From contig OX387603.1 in the NCBI GenBank assembly GCA_947568835.1, positions 2,767,701 to 2,831,700 on the forward strand: a stretch of 64,000 nt of DNA. The letters run 5' to 3'. The position numbers and the translations under genes are program-made. Positions 1 through 11,028 of this stretch are shown here, piece after piece. Origin of the DNA: Protonemura montana (Eukaryota; Arthropoda; Insecta; Plecoptera; Nemouridae). Numbering within the stretch: position 1 is the stretch's first letter; each line of letters starts with the position of its first letter. Below the pieces are notes generated by a model. The model was not told the DNA's origin and ran no database searches. It saw only the letters and a list, made by a program, of their open reading frames with translations.

Positions 1-162
1 AAGTTAACAGTCAGTGCGCAGAAGAGCACAGACGAACGCACCGACGCCTGGCGCCGACAGGATACGACGCCACGAGCGGGTATTTCTGGACGCCGATAAA
101 CGTCGCGGCGTCGGCGTCTTACGATATCGTTCGCGCGTTTTCCTGTCCAGATGCCAGGGGTA

Positions 163-236
163 GGTGAACCCAGCACTCGGAAGGTTAAGCAACACTACGC
201 GGATTTCGGTACTGGATGGGTGACCATCGATAGGTT
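163..236 (+). repeat. 5S rRNA-derived SINE head fragment
   Basis: A short stretch reads like the 5S rRNA internal control region: GGTTAAGCAACACT (A-box-like) followed about 20 bases later by ACTGGATGGGTGACCA (C-box-like). It has the same layout as the head of the SINE family found throughout the window, here on the plus strand. No SINE body follows, so this is a solo or decayed head and not a working 5S gene. Confidence 0.6.
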
Positions 237-611
237 TGGAGTGATGCAACGGTTTATAAAAATAGCGGTGATGTTAAGCAAATAAAGAGTTGAATGATAT
301 TGGATGACTGACCACCGGTTGTCACATTCTCTAGAAGAGCGCATGTAGAGTCGGGTTCCAAATGTCCCTTTGTATTTCAGATTAAATCGGACCTTCGCTT
401 GTGTACGAAGGAAGACCCACAAACAAGTTCGACTGCAACGGAACACTTCAACGTTTCACAGAACCTTGTAAAATGTTCTCGAGATAGAACTAGAGAACTG
501 GTGTTTAAAACAGAACAGACGTGACGTCATCATCAGGTCAACAATTGTGTTCCAAGTGCGTCACGGATTGACAGCTCGTCATTTGAGACATCTTTCAAAG
601 ACCTCAATAGC

Positions 612-1040
612 ACCGTAGCCTACTCCTGTCGAAGAGCACCAAGGGGACCACCGGCTTAACGTCACTTCTGAAGTATGGTACAACGCGAACAACAGGATTC
701 CTCCACAAATCCATGCTGTCGAGAGGTTGATAAGCAAGACGAGTGAAGTTGCTGTACTAACTTTCATCCCTACAACCTCTCTCCCGAACAGAACTGGTCA
801 TGTGTATGATGGTCACCCATCCAATACCTGACCCAGCGTAGTGTTGTTTAACTTTCATCCCTCCAACCTCCCTCCCGAACAGAACTGGTCATGTGTATGA
901 TGGTCACCCATTCAATACCTGACTCAGCGCAGTGTTGCTTAACTTTCATCCCTCCGACCTCTCTCCCGAACAGAACTGGTCATGTGTATGATGGTCACCC
1001 ATCCAATACCTGACTCAGCGCTGTGTTACTTAACTTCACG
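612..1040 (-). repeat. 5S-headed SINE, 3'-truncated, head triplicated
   Basis: On the minus strand this reads 5S-like head, then linker, then the SINE body with the CCTTGGTGCTCTTCGACAGG segment. The body starts abruptly at about 612, so the 3' end is missing. The head unit of about 91 bp is present three times in tandem (783-1030). Each unit holds a TTAAGCAACAC-type A box and a GGATGGGTGACC-type C box on the minus strand. Confidence 0.75.
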
Positions 1041-1671
1041 AATCTCATCAGAAGCGACATGTACTTTTTTTAAGAAATTTACACTTAGCAATTAATAATA
1101 CGAGTGATTTAGTCAAAAAAAATCTCCAAATTTACCACAAATGCTATGAAGATTTTTCCAACAGGGAAATCAGCCCGTTTATTTTCCTCAAGAAATGCAC
1201 GCAGGGATGTACAAACCAGGGATATCTGTAGTCCCAACCGACTTATCCACCCCTGCTTCTACAAGCCACGTGCCAGAGAGCAGACAACGCAAGTACGCGT
1301 TGATGTGTACACTGAATCTACATATACAAACAGAGAGTTTATAAACACCGGCAAGAGATGGAAGTATGCAGTGCCGAGCAGAGAAAGAACGTGGTCAATG
1401 TTTTCAAGTAGCGCCGCACACCAGCGTTCCTGAGGATGTAGCCGGCGATTTGAAATGCACCTACATTATAGGAAATTTATAGCTTTGGGGCTTTTGGCAG
1501 TGTCACATATTAAACGCATATTATTGGTACTTGGTTTCTACCACTGAATTTATAGGTTTAGTTCAGAGTCACCGCGCTAATCTTAACCTGTCTTTGTGGA
1601 TATCGTTGACCGTCAACTAAAATACGGCCAGAAATGGTGGTCGCCAAAAGATGGCGTCACCGTAATTTTGA

Positions 1672-2080
1672 TTGATTTATTTGTTTGTGGTGTTTAACGA
1701 CGCACTGTTTTGACATCTAGCCGAGGCACTGGTGTAATGGCGTCGGTGAATGAGTGGATGATGATGAACCTAACCTAGTCTAGAAGGGAGGAGGGGAAAC
1801 CCAGTGCCGGCACGTAGCCTACTCCAGTCCAAGACCAAGGGGACCACCGGCTTAACGTCCCTTCCGAAGGACGGTACAACTCGAACAACAGGATTCCTCC
1901 ACAAATCCATGCTGTCGAGAGGTTGATAAGCAAGGCGAGTGAAGTTGCTGTACTAACTTTCATCCCTCCAACCTCTCTCCCGAACAGAACTGGTCATGTG
2001 TATGATAGTCACCCATCCAATACCTGACCCAGCGCAGTGTTGCTTAACTTCGGTGATCCAACACGCCAAACCGTTCAGTT
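1672..2080 (-). repeat. Near full-length 5S-headed SINE with target-site duplication
   Basis: This is a single-head copy running from a TTTG-rich 3' tail beside GGTGTTTAACGACGCAC (plus strand, about 1688) to the 5' end beside CACGCCAAACCGTTC (about 2076). The flanking 11-mer CGTAATTTTGA occurs at 1661-1671 and again at 2081-2091, which I read as the target-site duplication. Minus-strand order is 5S-derived head, linker, conserved body, TGA-rich segment and simple tail. It appears to have landed in an older dispersed repeat (sequence near 2130-2200 resembles 13.2-13.3 kb). Confidence 0.82.
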
Positions 2081-2536
2081 CGTAATTTTGAGTGGGTCTA
2101 TTTTGAGATTTGTTTTCGCCAAACGAATCTTTATTTGTGCTAATCTCAACAATCTACGTGTATCGATGAGTTTGTTAAAAAGGACAGCCGCAAGCGCCAT
2201 CGGGTGGTCACTACGTATTGATGATTGAAAAACGTTTAACATTAGCACTGTGCCTCTTGACTATCTATAAACTCAATGGTGCAACTCTGATCTTGTCAGG
2301 CATGTGCCTGACACGAAGTGAACATTGAAGCAATCTGATTGGCTGTCAATGCGGCTGGCGTGTGGTCGAAAATGCCCGAAATAGGCACTTAAATTTTAAA
2401 ATGATATCACGAACACATGCAAAGCACTGTCATATCAACATCACGGCCGAAAATGCAGTGGAAAATTGTTTTTTTTTTGTTAGCCTGATTAAAATTCTGT
2501 CGAGCGCAAAAATCTGGCTATGTTTGCGTTACATTT

Positions 2537-2556
2537 CCCCCCCCCCCCCCCCCCCC
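2537..2556. repeat. Poly-C tract (20 C)
   Basis: An uninterrupted run of 20 C residues is followed by more C/T-rich sequence to about 2600. The adjoining sequence is non-coding. Confidence 0.95.
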
Positions 2557-3212
2557 TCCGTTCCACACCTTCCCATTCCCACCCCCCTCTCCCCCTCTCA
2601 CGCTCTCGTCCACTGTTGGATACAAATTGTATATACATTTTTACAAATCTTTGAATAATTACGTCCCAGCAGCAAACTGTATTTTCCTATCTTTTTTTTT
2701 CACAAATGTGTTTTATTCCCACTTTCAAGTTACATTAAGGAATTGTTGGGCCGCTCAAAACATTCCAACTGAACAAGTAAAATACTACGCGAAATACACT
2801 GGTGCTAGGTCAGAACACTGTCAACAGAGTGCACTAGTATCGCGACACGTGACACAGAGAGTTATATTTATTTAAGTCATTTACTTGTTTCATTACAATG
2901 ACATTTCTCTACGTTATAACATGCGTAATCACTCATTTTTTTTAATAAATCTTGAACATTACTTTCGAAATCTCACGACATTACTTATTAGTTTCATGTT
3001 GAGTGGAATCTGATTATAAAGTTGTACACCCTTGACCAACAATGAGTTCAGAGTGCAGGTCTTGTTTTTAAAACTAAAATACATGTCTCCATTTAGCCAT
3101 TCAGTCTAAACATAGAACCAAATGGCTGACTATTGCCAAATTTAGTGATTTAATTTATAGCCATAGTTAATTCCCAACCAAAGTAATAAAACTAATAAAA
3201 CTAATAATAATA

Positions 3213-3425
3213 TTATATGTATAATGGTGGTATAGTATCATAATAATAATAATAATAATAGTTCCTTACCGCGTACCATACCATGTACAGTTGTAAGATG
3301 AAAATAAATATAAAATACCACATTTGCTTTGCGTCTCGTGGAATGACTATGAATGTTGGTAACCAGCGTGACTTTTTGACTTGGGTTTCTGGTAAAAGAC
3401 CGTTTACAATTTTATACACAAATAC
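3213..3425 (-). pseudogene. Possible non-LTR retrotransposon remnant
   Basis: The minus-strand translation begins MYKIVNGLLPE, which resembles the YKI-NGL motif near the C-terminal end of reverse transcriptases of CR1/Jockey-type LINEs. The rest is too degraded for a family call, and a TAA microsatellite interrupts the 3' side. No RT catalytic YADD-type motif is visible. This could be chance similarity. Confidence 0.25.
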
Positions 3426-3593
3426 AATATCATATATTTTAATTCTTTGCCTAATATTCTTGCATAGCGATGATCAGAAGCAAGGGTTTCTAACGGTCGA
3501 GTTCTAAACTAAACTGTTGTGAAATCTGATTTAAATTCCAAATCCTGGCCATGGACTAAGTATATTAACCCTAATAACCCCTTATAAAATTGG

Positions 3594-3728
3594 TGCCCAA
3601 ACACAGACTCGAACCCCGATCTCCAACTATCGCAAGTGTTGCTCTAACCAAGTATTCTAATAGTTCTAATGGTCAGAGCAACACCCGCGACAGGCAGAGA
3701 TCGGGGTTCGAGTCCCCGTTCGGGCATC
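3594..3728. repeat. Inverted pair of tRNA-like sequences
   Basis: The right arm (about 3670-3727, plus) contains TGGTCAGAGCA (A-box-like) and GGGGTTCGAGTCCCC (a perfect T-arm with B box). The left arm (about 3594-3655) is the same sequence in reverse complement, with AACCCCGA and TGTTGCTCTAACCA. The arms are about 57 bp with a short AT-rich spacer. The 5' acceptor halves are missing, so neither arm is a functional tRNA gene. It is probably a tRNA-derived SINE or foldback fragment. A related scrap (GATGCCCAAACGGGGATC) lies near 4067. Confidence 0.6.
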
Positions 3729-3739
3729 AAATTATGAGA

Positions 3740-4738
3740 GATTATTAGTGTTCCTAGCAATAAAAGAGTTCCAAATTATTTTAGCTTGTGCGGAAATTTG
3801 TAAAAATTGTGTGATGGAATCTTTAACGCTGTTCTTGTAAGCATGTGTAAGCATATGTAAGCATGTGCTCGTACTTATCACATTCTTTCTCTTGAAATGT
3901 TCGCGACGATTTGTTTTAACTATCAAAACGCCCATCCTCCAACGCGATAACGATGAGTGTCTATTTGCTTCAACTTTCTGTGCGTGCAAGAAGTGCACCA
4001 CTAAAACCTACACCGACAATTTGAGATGAAATCTTATTTAAATTGCAAACGCTTGCAAAAACTGATGCCCAAACGGGGATCAATTTTTGAGACGGTTATA
4101 GTGTTCATAAAAATAAAATACCCCACCAACTCGCTGCGTGAAATAGATTTAGAAACCCTCGAATTATTGGCGTAGGTACTGAGACCAAGTGGGCAGTGAA
4201 ATTTTGAAAACACTCGCTAAATCTTCTTTCAATTGTCAGTTACAGGCCATGCTCGTATTTGCATTTGTTTGTTAGAAAAACGCGTCCTGGCGCTGAGAAT
4301 GCGTAGCTTCCCACCCTCCTCGTGTCCAACCCCTTCCATACCGGGGTGCGTTGCCATAGAGTTTCACATGTGAGCGAAAATAATAAGACCATGCATGTTT
4401 AACAACATGGCAAACATGGATCGTGCAAATTTTTTACCCCGCTAAACTGGTACGACTGCTTTTCTAACAGAATGTTGGTTGATTAGTCTGCTAGGGGGTT
4501 GGGATTGCATGCTTCGCGAACTCTTTGTTGGTCGCGTTGTCGGATGAGCGTTCGAGTGGAGTATTGTTGCGTTTTCATTCACCGAAGTCAACAATTATGT
4601 CGATCTCCGGCAAGGTTTTCCCGATGTACCTTGCGATATATATGAGCAAGCAAGTAGCAACTAATTGAATACAGAAATTACACATGTGGTCCCAATAAAT
4701 AAAGATAGAAAATGAAAGAAATAATGGAATCAGATTAA
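3740..4738. other. Gene-free stretch
   Basis: I see no gene here. The stretch contains a short GTAAGCATRT repetition near 3838-3866, a tRNA-like scrap near 4067 and an ATTA microsatellite at 4740-4758 that forms the tail of the next SINE. Confidence 0.5.
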
Positions 4739-4757
4739 TGTAATTAATTAATTAATT

Positions 4758-5291
4758 GATTTGTGGTGTTTAGCGACGCACTTTTTTGACATCTAGCCAT
4801 GCGGCACTGGTCTAATGGCGTCGGTGAATGAGTGGATGATGATGAGGATGATGATGAACCTAACCTAGTCTAGAAGGGAGGAGGGGAAACCTGGTGCCGG
4901 CACGTAGCCTACTTCTGTCGAAGAACACCAAGGGGACCACCGGCTAAACGTCCCTTCCGAAGGACGGTACAACTCGAACAGCAGGATTCCTCCACAAATC
5001 CATGCTGTCGAGAGGTTGATAAGCAAGGCGAGTGAAGTTGCCGTACAAACTTGCATCTCGCCAACCTCTTTCCCGAACAGAACTGGTCATGTGTATGATG
5101 TTTACCCATCCAATACCTGATCCAGCGCAGTGTTGCTCAACTTTCATCCCTCCAACCTCTCTCCCAAACAGAACTGGTCATGTGTATGATGTTTACCCAT
5201 CCAATACCTGATCCAGCGCAGTGTTGCTCAACTTTAATCCCTCCAACCTCTCTCCCGAACAGAACTGGTCATGTGTATGATAGTCACCCAA
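4758..5291 (-). repeat. 5S-headed SINE with triplicated head, 5'-truncated
   Basis: The 3' end (minus strand) is at GTGGTGTTTAGCGACGCAC next to an (ATTA)n tail. The body (4860-5050) is intact, followed by three head units of 91 bp (5060-5291). The array stops inside the C-box region at 5291, so the outermost 5S sequence is missing. I found no target-site duplication. Confidence 0.78.
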
Positions 5292-7877
5292 AAGATCAAG
5301 TATTTTCCCCTCGCCCTAAATCAGGAGACCCTGCATCGGGCAGGGAATGCTTCGATCTGGTCACCGCTTCGTAGCGAAGAGCGAAAATCGCGACGACCGA
5401 GGCACTTTATCAGCAAGCAAAGCTAGTGGCCAGTAGACGAAGATCCCCAATATCATCAACCTGTTCCACGATGTCGGCACGTTCAACTCAAAGGCCCAAC
5501 AAAAGAGGGAGTAATTACCTTTTGCCGAGTGGCCTTGGACGATAACGGAAATACGTCACTGGTCAAAAGAATGAAAGCTGGCGCGTGCCTTTCTCTTCCG
5601 AGGGAGGGACGCTACCAGAAAAAAAAAGGTAAAGAGTCGCCGACGAAAATCTCTCGGGACTATTTTAATTAAAAAATATATATATATAAAAAAAAAACGG
5701 TTGGACTCACGATTATATAGATTCTCTTTTTCTCTGTCGTCAAAGTGAAATGTCACTCCTGGCGCAAGGTTTAGTTTGCAGAGAGTTATTTCAGTTAAGA
5801 GGGAAGAACTTGACCACTGAAAACTAGCGTGGATGGCCGTGGTGTACGCAACCTACTCGACTGACCACTGATTATCTTTGTTTTAATTGGGATAGGCAAA
5901 ATGGCCGCCGTTAGGCTTCAGTTAATTTACATCAACTTAGTCGGGCTTTGTTAGCAGTCCATCTCAGCCCATTTACCTGCACGCACAGCTAATTAATTTC
6001 ATAATGAGTAAGCCGTAAACAATGTTTTTTCAGACAATTAAAATAGCTATTAAATATTTGCCTTTCGATGGAAACAATTTCTCGCCTTGGACACTTGAAT
6101 TTGGTGTAAATGCTAAGAAATGACAGCATCTTCGACCATAAATGCGTGCGAACAACACTCTGTGAAGAACAACGCTCTTTTAACTGGAGGTAGCCAAATA
6201 GTCTTGAAAATTCTTCTAAAATATTCACAAGTCTGGAATGACAGCCGAGGGAAATGTCAGTAGACGGCTTAGCGTCAGCTTGAGGCGTCCAATTGCTTTT
6301 CGACAGCATCATTCCTAGCGGCGCTCTTTTTTCCCCAAACACAGACTCGAGTTCGATGCTCGGTCTGCACCAAAAGACGTCAGTTTGAATTTCCTTTTGT
6401 CGTCAAAACAATCTCTAGTCATATCTAGTTACAAAATCCTCAAAAATAAACGAGTGTACACTTACCCTGTTCACATGCGATTCGATTTGAAGTCGTTTTA
6501 AAAATCTGATAGTACATGTAATGGCAATAAGTTCATGACGCGACCAGGTTTGCCATATGACTAGCAAAATAAAAAACATTATTTTGCCGCTAGGTTTGAA
6601 TAGTTCGACGCCATGTTTCAAACTACATCGATGGTGCTTCCCTAGCGGCCGCTTCGAGCAGTAGCTTTATTTCAGCGGCATGGCACACGATGGCATAAAA
6701 CTGCCGTTGCCCGACAAAGGGAGCGGAAAATGCTGTGGGGCGATTGTTAACTTGAAGACGTTTTCGGGAAAAATTCAAAAATCAACCATGCGAAAGAAGC
6801 ACTCGCCGGCTGCTCGCTCCTCAATTGTTTCTGAAATGAACCGTAGACCTGGCCGTGACAGCGACTGTGTAGTCATCACAAAATGGCCGTCGGCACACCA
6901 CGTCAAACTTTATCAGCGAATTTTTTTAAATATACATGTTTTTTTTTTTTTTATATACCGAAAGAATTACATGGTTAAGCGGTACAATCTCCCATCACGT
7001 ATGCCAGTTTCTTTTTTTTTTCGAAGTGGGCGGCGAGGGGATGGGGGGGAGCGAGTTTTAATTTCGCCAAACTTAAATTGGCATTCGTGGCAGGTAAAAA
7101 AAAAAAGCGAATCGCCCTGCGTTATATTGTTTGCAGAGTGTATTATGCCCATGAAAAAAAAACCATGGCAAATTGAAAGTCACATTGTAACGGCTTTTTT
7201 TAATATTTGATGCCAGCGTTAGCTACCTTCGGCTTAGTAGCTAGCGCACCTGGAGGGCATTTCCGAAAGCTTCGTATCACCAGTTTTCATGAAAATTGCA
7301 AATGCCAAGAGCATTTGAACGTAATATTATAATATATACGTGATATTGTGTTAATTGTGAACAGGTTATAGGATAAGTAGAATACATTTTAGTATCATAT
7401 GACCTGCAGTGAAACAGGCCTTAGGCTCAATCCCAATTAACAATCGACAGTGTGTTTGTTTAGTTGCCATTGTGCCGTTACGCCAAATCAAAATGGCGGC
7501 CACACAAAATGGCCCAGACAAAGCGTCGCTTGTTTTCGCGAATCTGGAGCCCGATGTTGTTTTAAACGCGAGCGTGCGCGCACACGTATGCGGTGATTGT
7601 CTCGTAATTTTGACACGACATGATTGCGTATTAGTCCTAATTAGTTTGTAATCACGGCAGCACAGGCTGATGTTAATTATTTGTTATAATTAAAGCGTAT
7701 TAACCGTTTAGAAGGCTGAATGGATCTCGGTAATAATGGCTCATCGTGTTGCGAACTTGTCAATCAACATGAGATAAACAGCGAGATGAAATCAAAGTGG
7801 GGAAGTTTAGGGAAGAAAACTAAGGCAAGCATTTTAATTTGCTTTTAATATGAAAATAATTCAGTGGTTATTGTGCA
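5292..7877. other. Gene-free AT-rich stretch
   Basis: Open frames here (for example 6680-7210 plus, 5989-6342 minus) show no recognisable domain, have low-complexity lysine/phenylalanine content from A/T runs, and lack convincing splice context. I see no gene. A/T homopolymers at 5620-5700 and 6937-6950 stand out. Confidence 0.5.
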
Positions 7878-8640
7878 CCATCCTCCCGAACCAACCTCTC
7901 TCCCGAACAGAACTGGTCATGTGTATGATGGTCACCCATTCAATACCTGACCCAGCGCAGTGTTGCTTAACTTTCATCGCTCCAGCCTCTCTCCCGAACA
8001 GAACTGGTCATGTGTATGACGGTCACCCATCCAATACCTGACCCAGCGCAGTGTTGCTGAACTTTCATCCCTCCAACCTCTCTTCCGAACAGAACTGGTC
8101 ATGTGTATGATGGTCACCCATCCAATACCTGACTCAGCGCAGTGTTGCTTAACTTTCATCCCTCCAACCTCTCTTCCGAACAGAACTGGTCATGTGTATG
8201 ATGGTCACCCATCCAATACCTGACCCAGCGCAGTGTTGCTTAACTTTCATCCCTCCAACCTCTCTTCCGAACAGAACTGGTCATGTGTATGATGGTCACC
8301 CATTCAATACCTGACATAGCACAGTGTTGCTTAACTTTCATCCCTCCAACCTCTCTCCCGAACAGAACTGGTCATGTGTATGATGGTCACCCATTCAATA
8401 CCTGACACAGCGCAGTGTTGCTTAACTTTCATCCCTCCAACCTCTCTCCCGAACAGAACTGGTCATGTGTATGATGGTCACCCATTCAATACCTGACACA
8501 GCGCAGTGTTGCTTAACTTTCATCCCTCCAACCTCTCTCCCGAACAGAACTGGTCATGTGTATTGTGATCACCCATCCAATACCTGACCAAGCGAAGTGT
8601 TGTTTAATTCGGTGATATCACGAGAATCGATGTTTCCAAC
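7878..8640 (-). repeat. 91-bp tandem array of 5S-SINE heads (8 copies)
   Basis: Eight copies of the 91-bp head unit lie at exact 91-bp spacing; the ACCCAGCGCA-type landmark falls at 7950, 8041, 8132 and 8223, then 8314, 8405, 8496 and 8587 in diverged form. On the minus strand each unit carries TTAAGCAACAC, GTCAGGTATTGGATGGGTGACC-type and GACCAGTTCTGTTCGG segments. The array ends in the outermost 5S-like sequence at about 8600-8655. The SINE body is absent, so this is a head-only array. Confidence 0.88.
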
Positions 8641-8655
8641 TCACCTAACCGTTCG

Positions 8656-9518
8656 ATCCCAACGAGGTTTTAGATCCTCTAAGAATCCATAGATTTTAGA
8701 CTCGAAAACCTTCTTCCGCGGATCCGCACCCGGGAAAAACATTAAACGGAGAATAAAGTGCACTTTTCAGAAACATTTCAACATTAGTTGCGAGGTGCAA
8801 TAGCTATTCCTTTTTCAAACTTACTTTTTAAGGGTATGATTGCATAATTTAGAATTCTTCAGTTTAAAAAATCGTGGTGAGGGTGATGTTGCCAAGGGGT
8901 GGAAGTAGGGGCAAGAATTGTGAACGCATTATGCCATACCACATTTTTCTCATCAAATCTTCCTGCTTTATCTCCTGCTATCCTGGATGTCCCAGTTAAC
9001 AGAGTCGATAAATCGTTAACTTCCCCGCTATAGCTACGAACAATAAAAACCGCGCAAAACAAAAACGACGTGCATGACAGTAAATAATACAGCGGCAAAT
9101 CATGAGCTCCTAACCACCGCTGTAATAAACTCCAGCGACAACCAACCACCGCGCATTCGCAAAGTTTAAATTACCAACAGGTGTGTTCGGGCTCGTTCGA
9201 CTGCGAAACTGCATTTCACTCAACCACTGATGGTCTCGTTTCCAAACTGACGTAATTCCAGTGAAATATGCAAGCCTTAGGGTTGATGCACTTTGTGTAT
9301 AGGAACACCTGTATGCGGTGAAATGGGGTGCTCGTGTATATGGGGCTGCATGATGCTTCGATGTTTAATTCAGGCAAATGGCTAATGGCGAAGCGTGGTC
9401 GAAAGTTCGGTTGCACCACAACGTTGATGTTGGATTGTGTACAGTCTGGTTTCTAGCCATGCTGATTGTTTTATCTGGAGTAGAAGCCAAGAAAAATGGG
9501 GGGTGCGTTACGTTCACT
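8656..9518. other. Gene-free stretch
   Basis: No gene or repeat is recognised between the SINE-head array and the 41-bp minisatellite. Confidence 0.4.
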
Positions 9519-10384
9519 CATCTCAAATAACCTGGATAGAGCATAGGATCCAGCCAGCTGATCTCAAATAACCTGGATAGAGCATAGGATCCAGCCAGCT
9601 GATCTCAAATAACCTGGATAGAGCATAGGATCCAGCCAGCTGATCTCAAATAACCTGGATAGAGCATAGGATCCAGCCAGCTGATCTCAAATAACATGGA
9701 TAGACCATAGGATCCAGCCAGCTGATCTCAAATAACCTGGATAGAGCATAAGATCCAGCCAGCTGATCTCAAATAACCTGGATAGAGCATAGGATCCAGC
9801 CAGCTGATCTCAAATAACCTGGATAGAGCATAGTATCCAGCCAGCTGATCTCAAATAACTTGGATAGAGCATAGGATCCAGCCAGCTGATCTCAAATAAC
9901 ATGGATAGAGCATAGGATCCAGCCAGCTGATCTCAAATAACCCGGATAAAGCATAGGATCCAGCCAGCTGTTCTCAAATAACCTGGATAGAGCATAGGAT
10001 CCAGCCAGCTGATCTCAAATAACTTGGATAGAGCATAGGATCCAGCCAGCTGATCTCAAATAACATGGATAGAGCATAGGATCCAGCCAGCTGATCTCAA
10101 ATAACCCGGATAAAGCATAGGATCCAGCCAGCTGATCTCAAATAACCTGGATAGAGCATAGGATCCAGCCAGCTGATCTCAAATAGCCTGGATAGAGCAT
10201 AGGATCCAGTCAGCTAATCTCAAATAACCTGGATAGAGCATAGGATCCAGTCAGCTGATCTCAAAAAACCTGGATGAGCATAGGATCCAGCCAGCTGATC
10301 TCAAATAACCTGATAGAGCATAGGATCCAGCCAGCTGATCTCAATTAACCTGGATAGAGGATAGGATCCAGCTAGCTGATATAA
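9519..10384 (+). repeat. 41-bp minisatellite, locus 1 (about 21 copies)
   Basis: The unit holds ATCTCAAATAACCTGG and AGCATAGGATCCAGCCAG with a strict 41-bp period and very low divergence. A second-order variant block (ACATGG / CCCGGATAAAG units near 9895-9960 and again near 10065-10120) shows that two- to three-unit segments were duplicated together. The same unit appears inverted at 31.7 and 43.2 kb. Confidence 0.95.
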
Positions 10385-10992
10385 AAAAAAAACTTAACAT
10401 AGCACGGGCTAAAATCGCAAGAGCTAAATTGACAATGTAAGCCTTAAGAGATAGGCACCCTGGCATACGGTCATGCAACACGGGCTGCCTAAGCATTCAA
10501 GCTAAGCTTGAAGGCTGATGGCAATAGGTAATTGGCATCAAACAGCTATCACCCTTCAGGGACGCGGTGCAAAACCCTTAAGAAGTTAGTGACCATCTTC
10601 CCATTGTAGACATATAAGTACTCCGTTCCTTCCCCCATCGTCACAGCCACTGTTTCGGTGGGTGAAAGACACACTGCCACTGACGAGAGGTAAGATGGTC
10701 TCTAAGGGAAACAATTGCCCTCACAATATTGACATTTCCAAGCAATTATGTTTGTTATAATTGTGGTTTCGTTTTCTTGAAAATGAGCGTCAGTTGATTC
10801 GTGAGGCTGTTTGTCTTAGGGTTATGTTAGGCGCGTTGAATTCGGTGCAGGTAATTTGTCCTGTGTGTTTGTCGAATGAATTGTTAATATTTGATTTGGA
10901 ATGCGTTCAGCCGCTGTTGACAATGCGAGTAAAGGCAAATTAAGAAGATGGAAGGTGAGAGACAGGAGGTGATTTACGCGACGCTTGTTAAG

Positions 10993-11028
<36 letters not shown>

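Noticed and set aside
163-236. Intact 5S rRNA gene.
   Set aside because: Only the internal control region is similar. The ends of 5S rRNA are missing, and similar fragments occur as SINE heads across the window.
1775-1963. A ~62-codon frame (MKVSTATSLALLINLSTAWI...) recurring in several SINE copies (also near 579-767 and 4865-5056, minus strand).
   Set aside because: It lies wholly in the SINE body. The best-preserved copy at 62.3 kb has a stop inside it, and other copies have changed starts or frames. Its recurrence is due to copying of the SINE.
6680-7210. A 176-codon open frame on the plus strand.
   Set aside because: No domain is recognisable, codons are dominated by A/T runs (poly-Phe, poly-Lys), and overlapping frames occur on both strands.
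9519-10384. CRISPR-like array.
   Set aside because: Units are contiguous with no unique spacers, and the window is from an animal genome.
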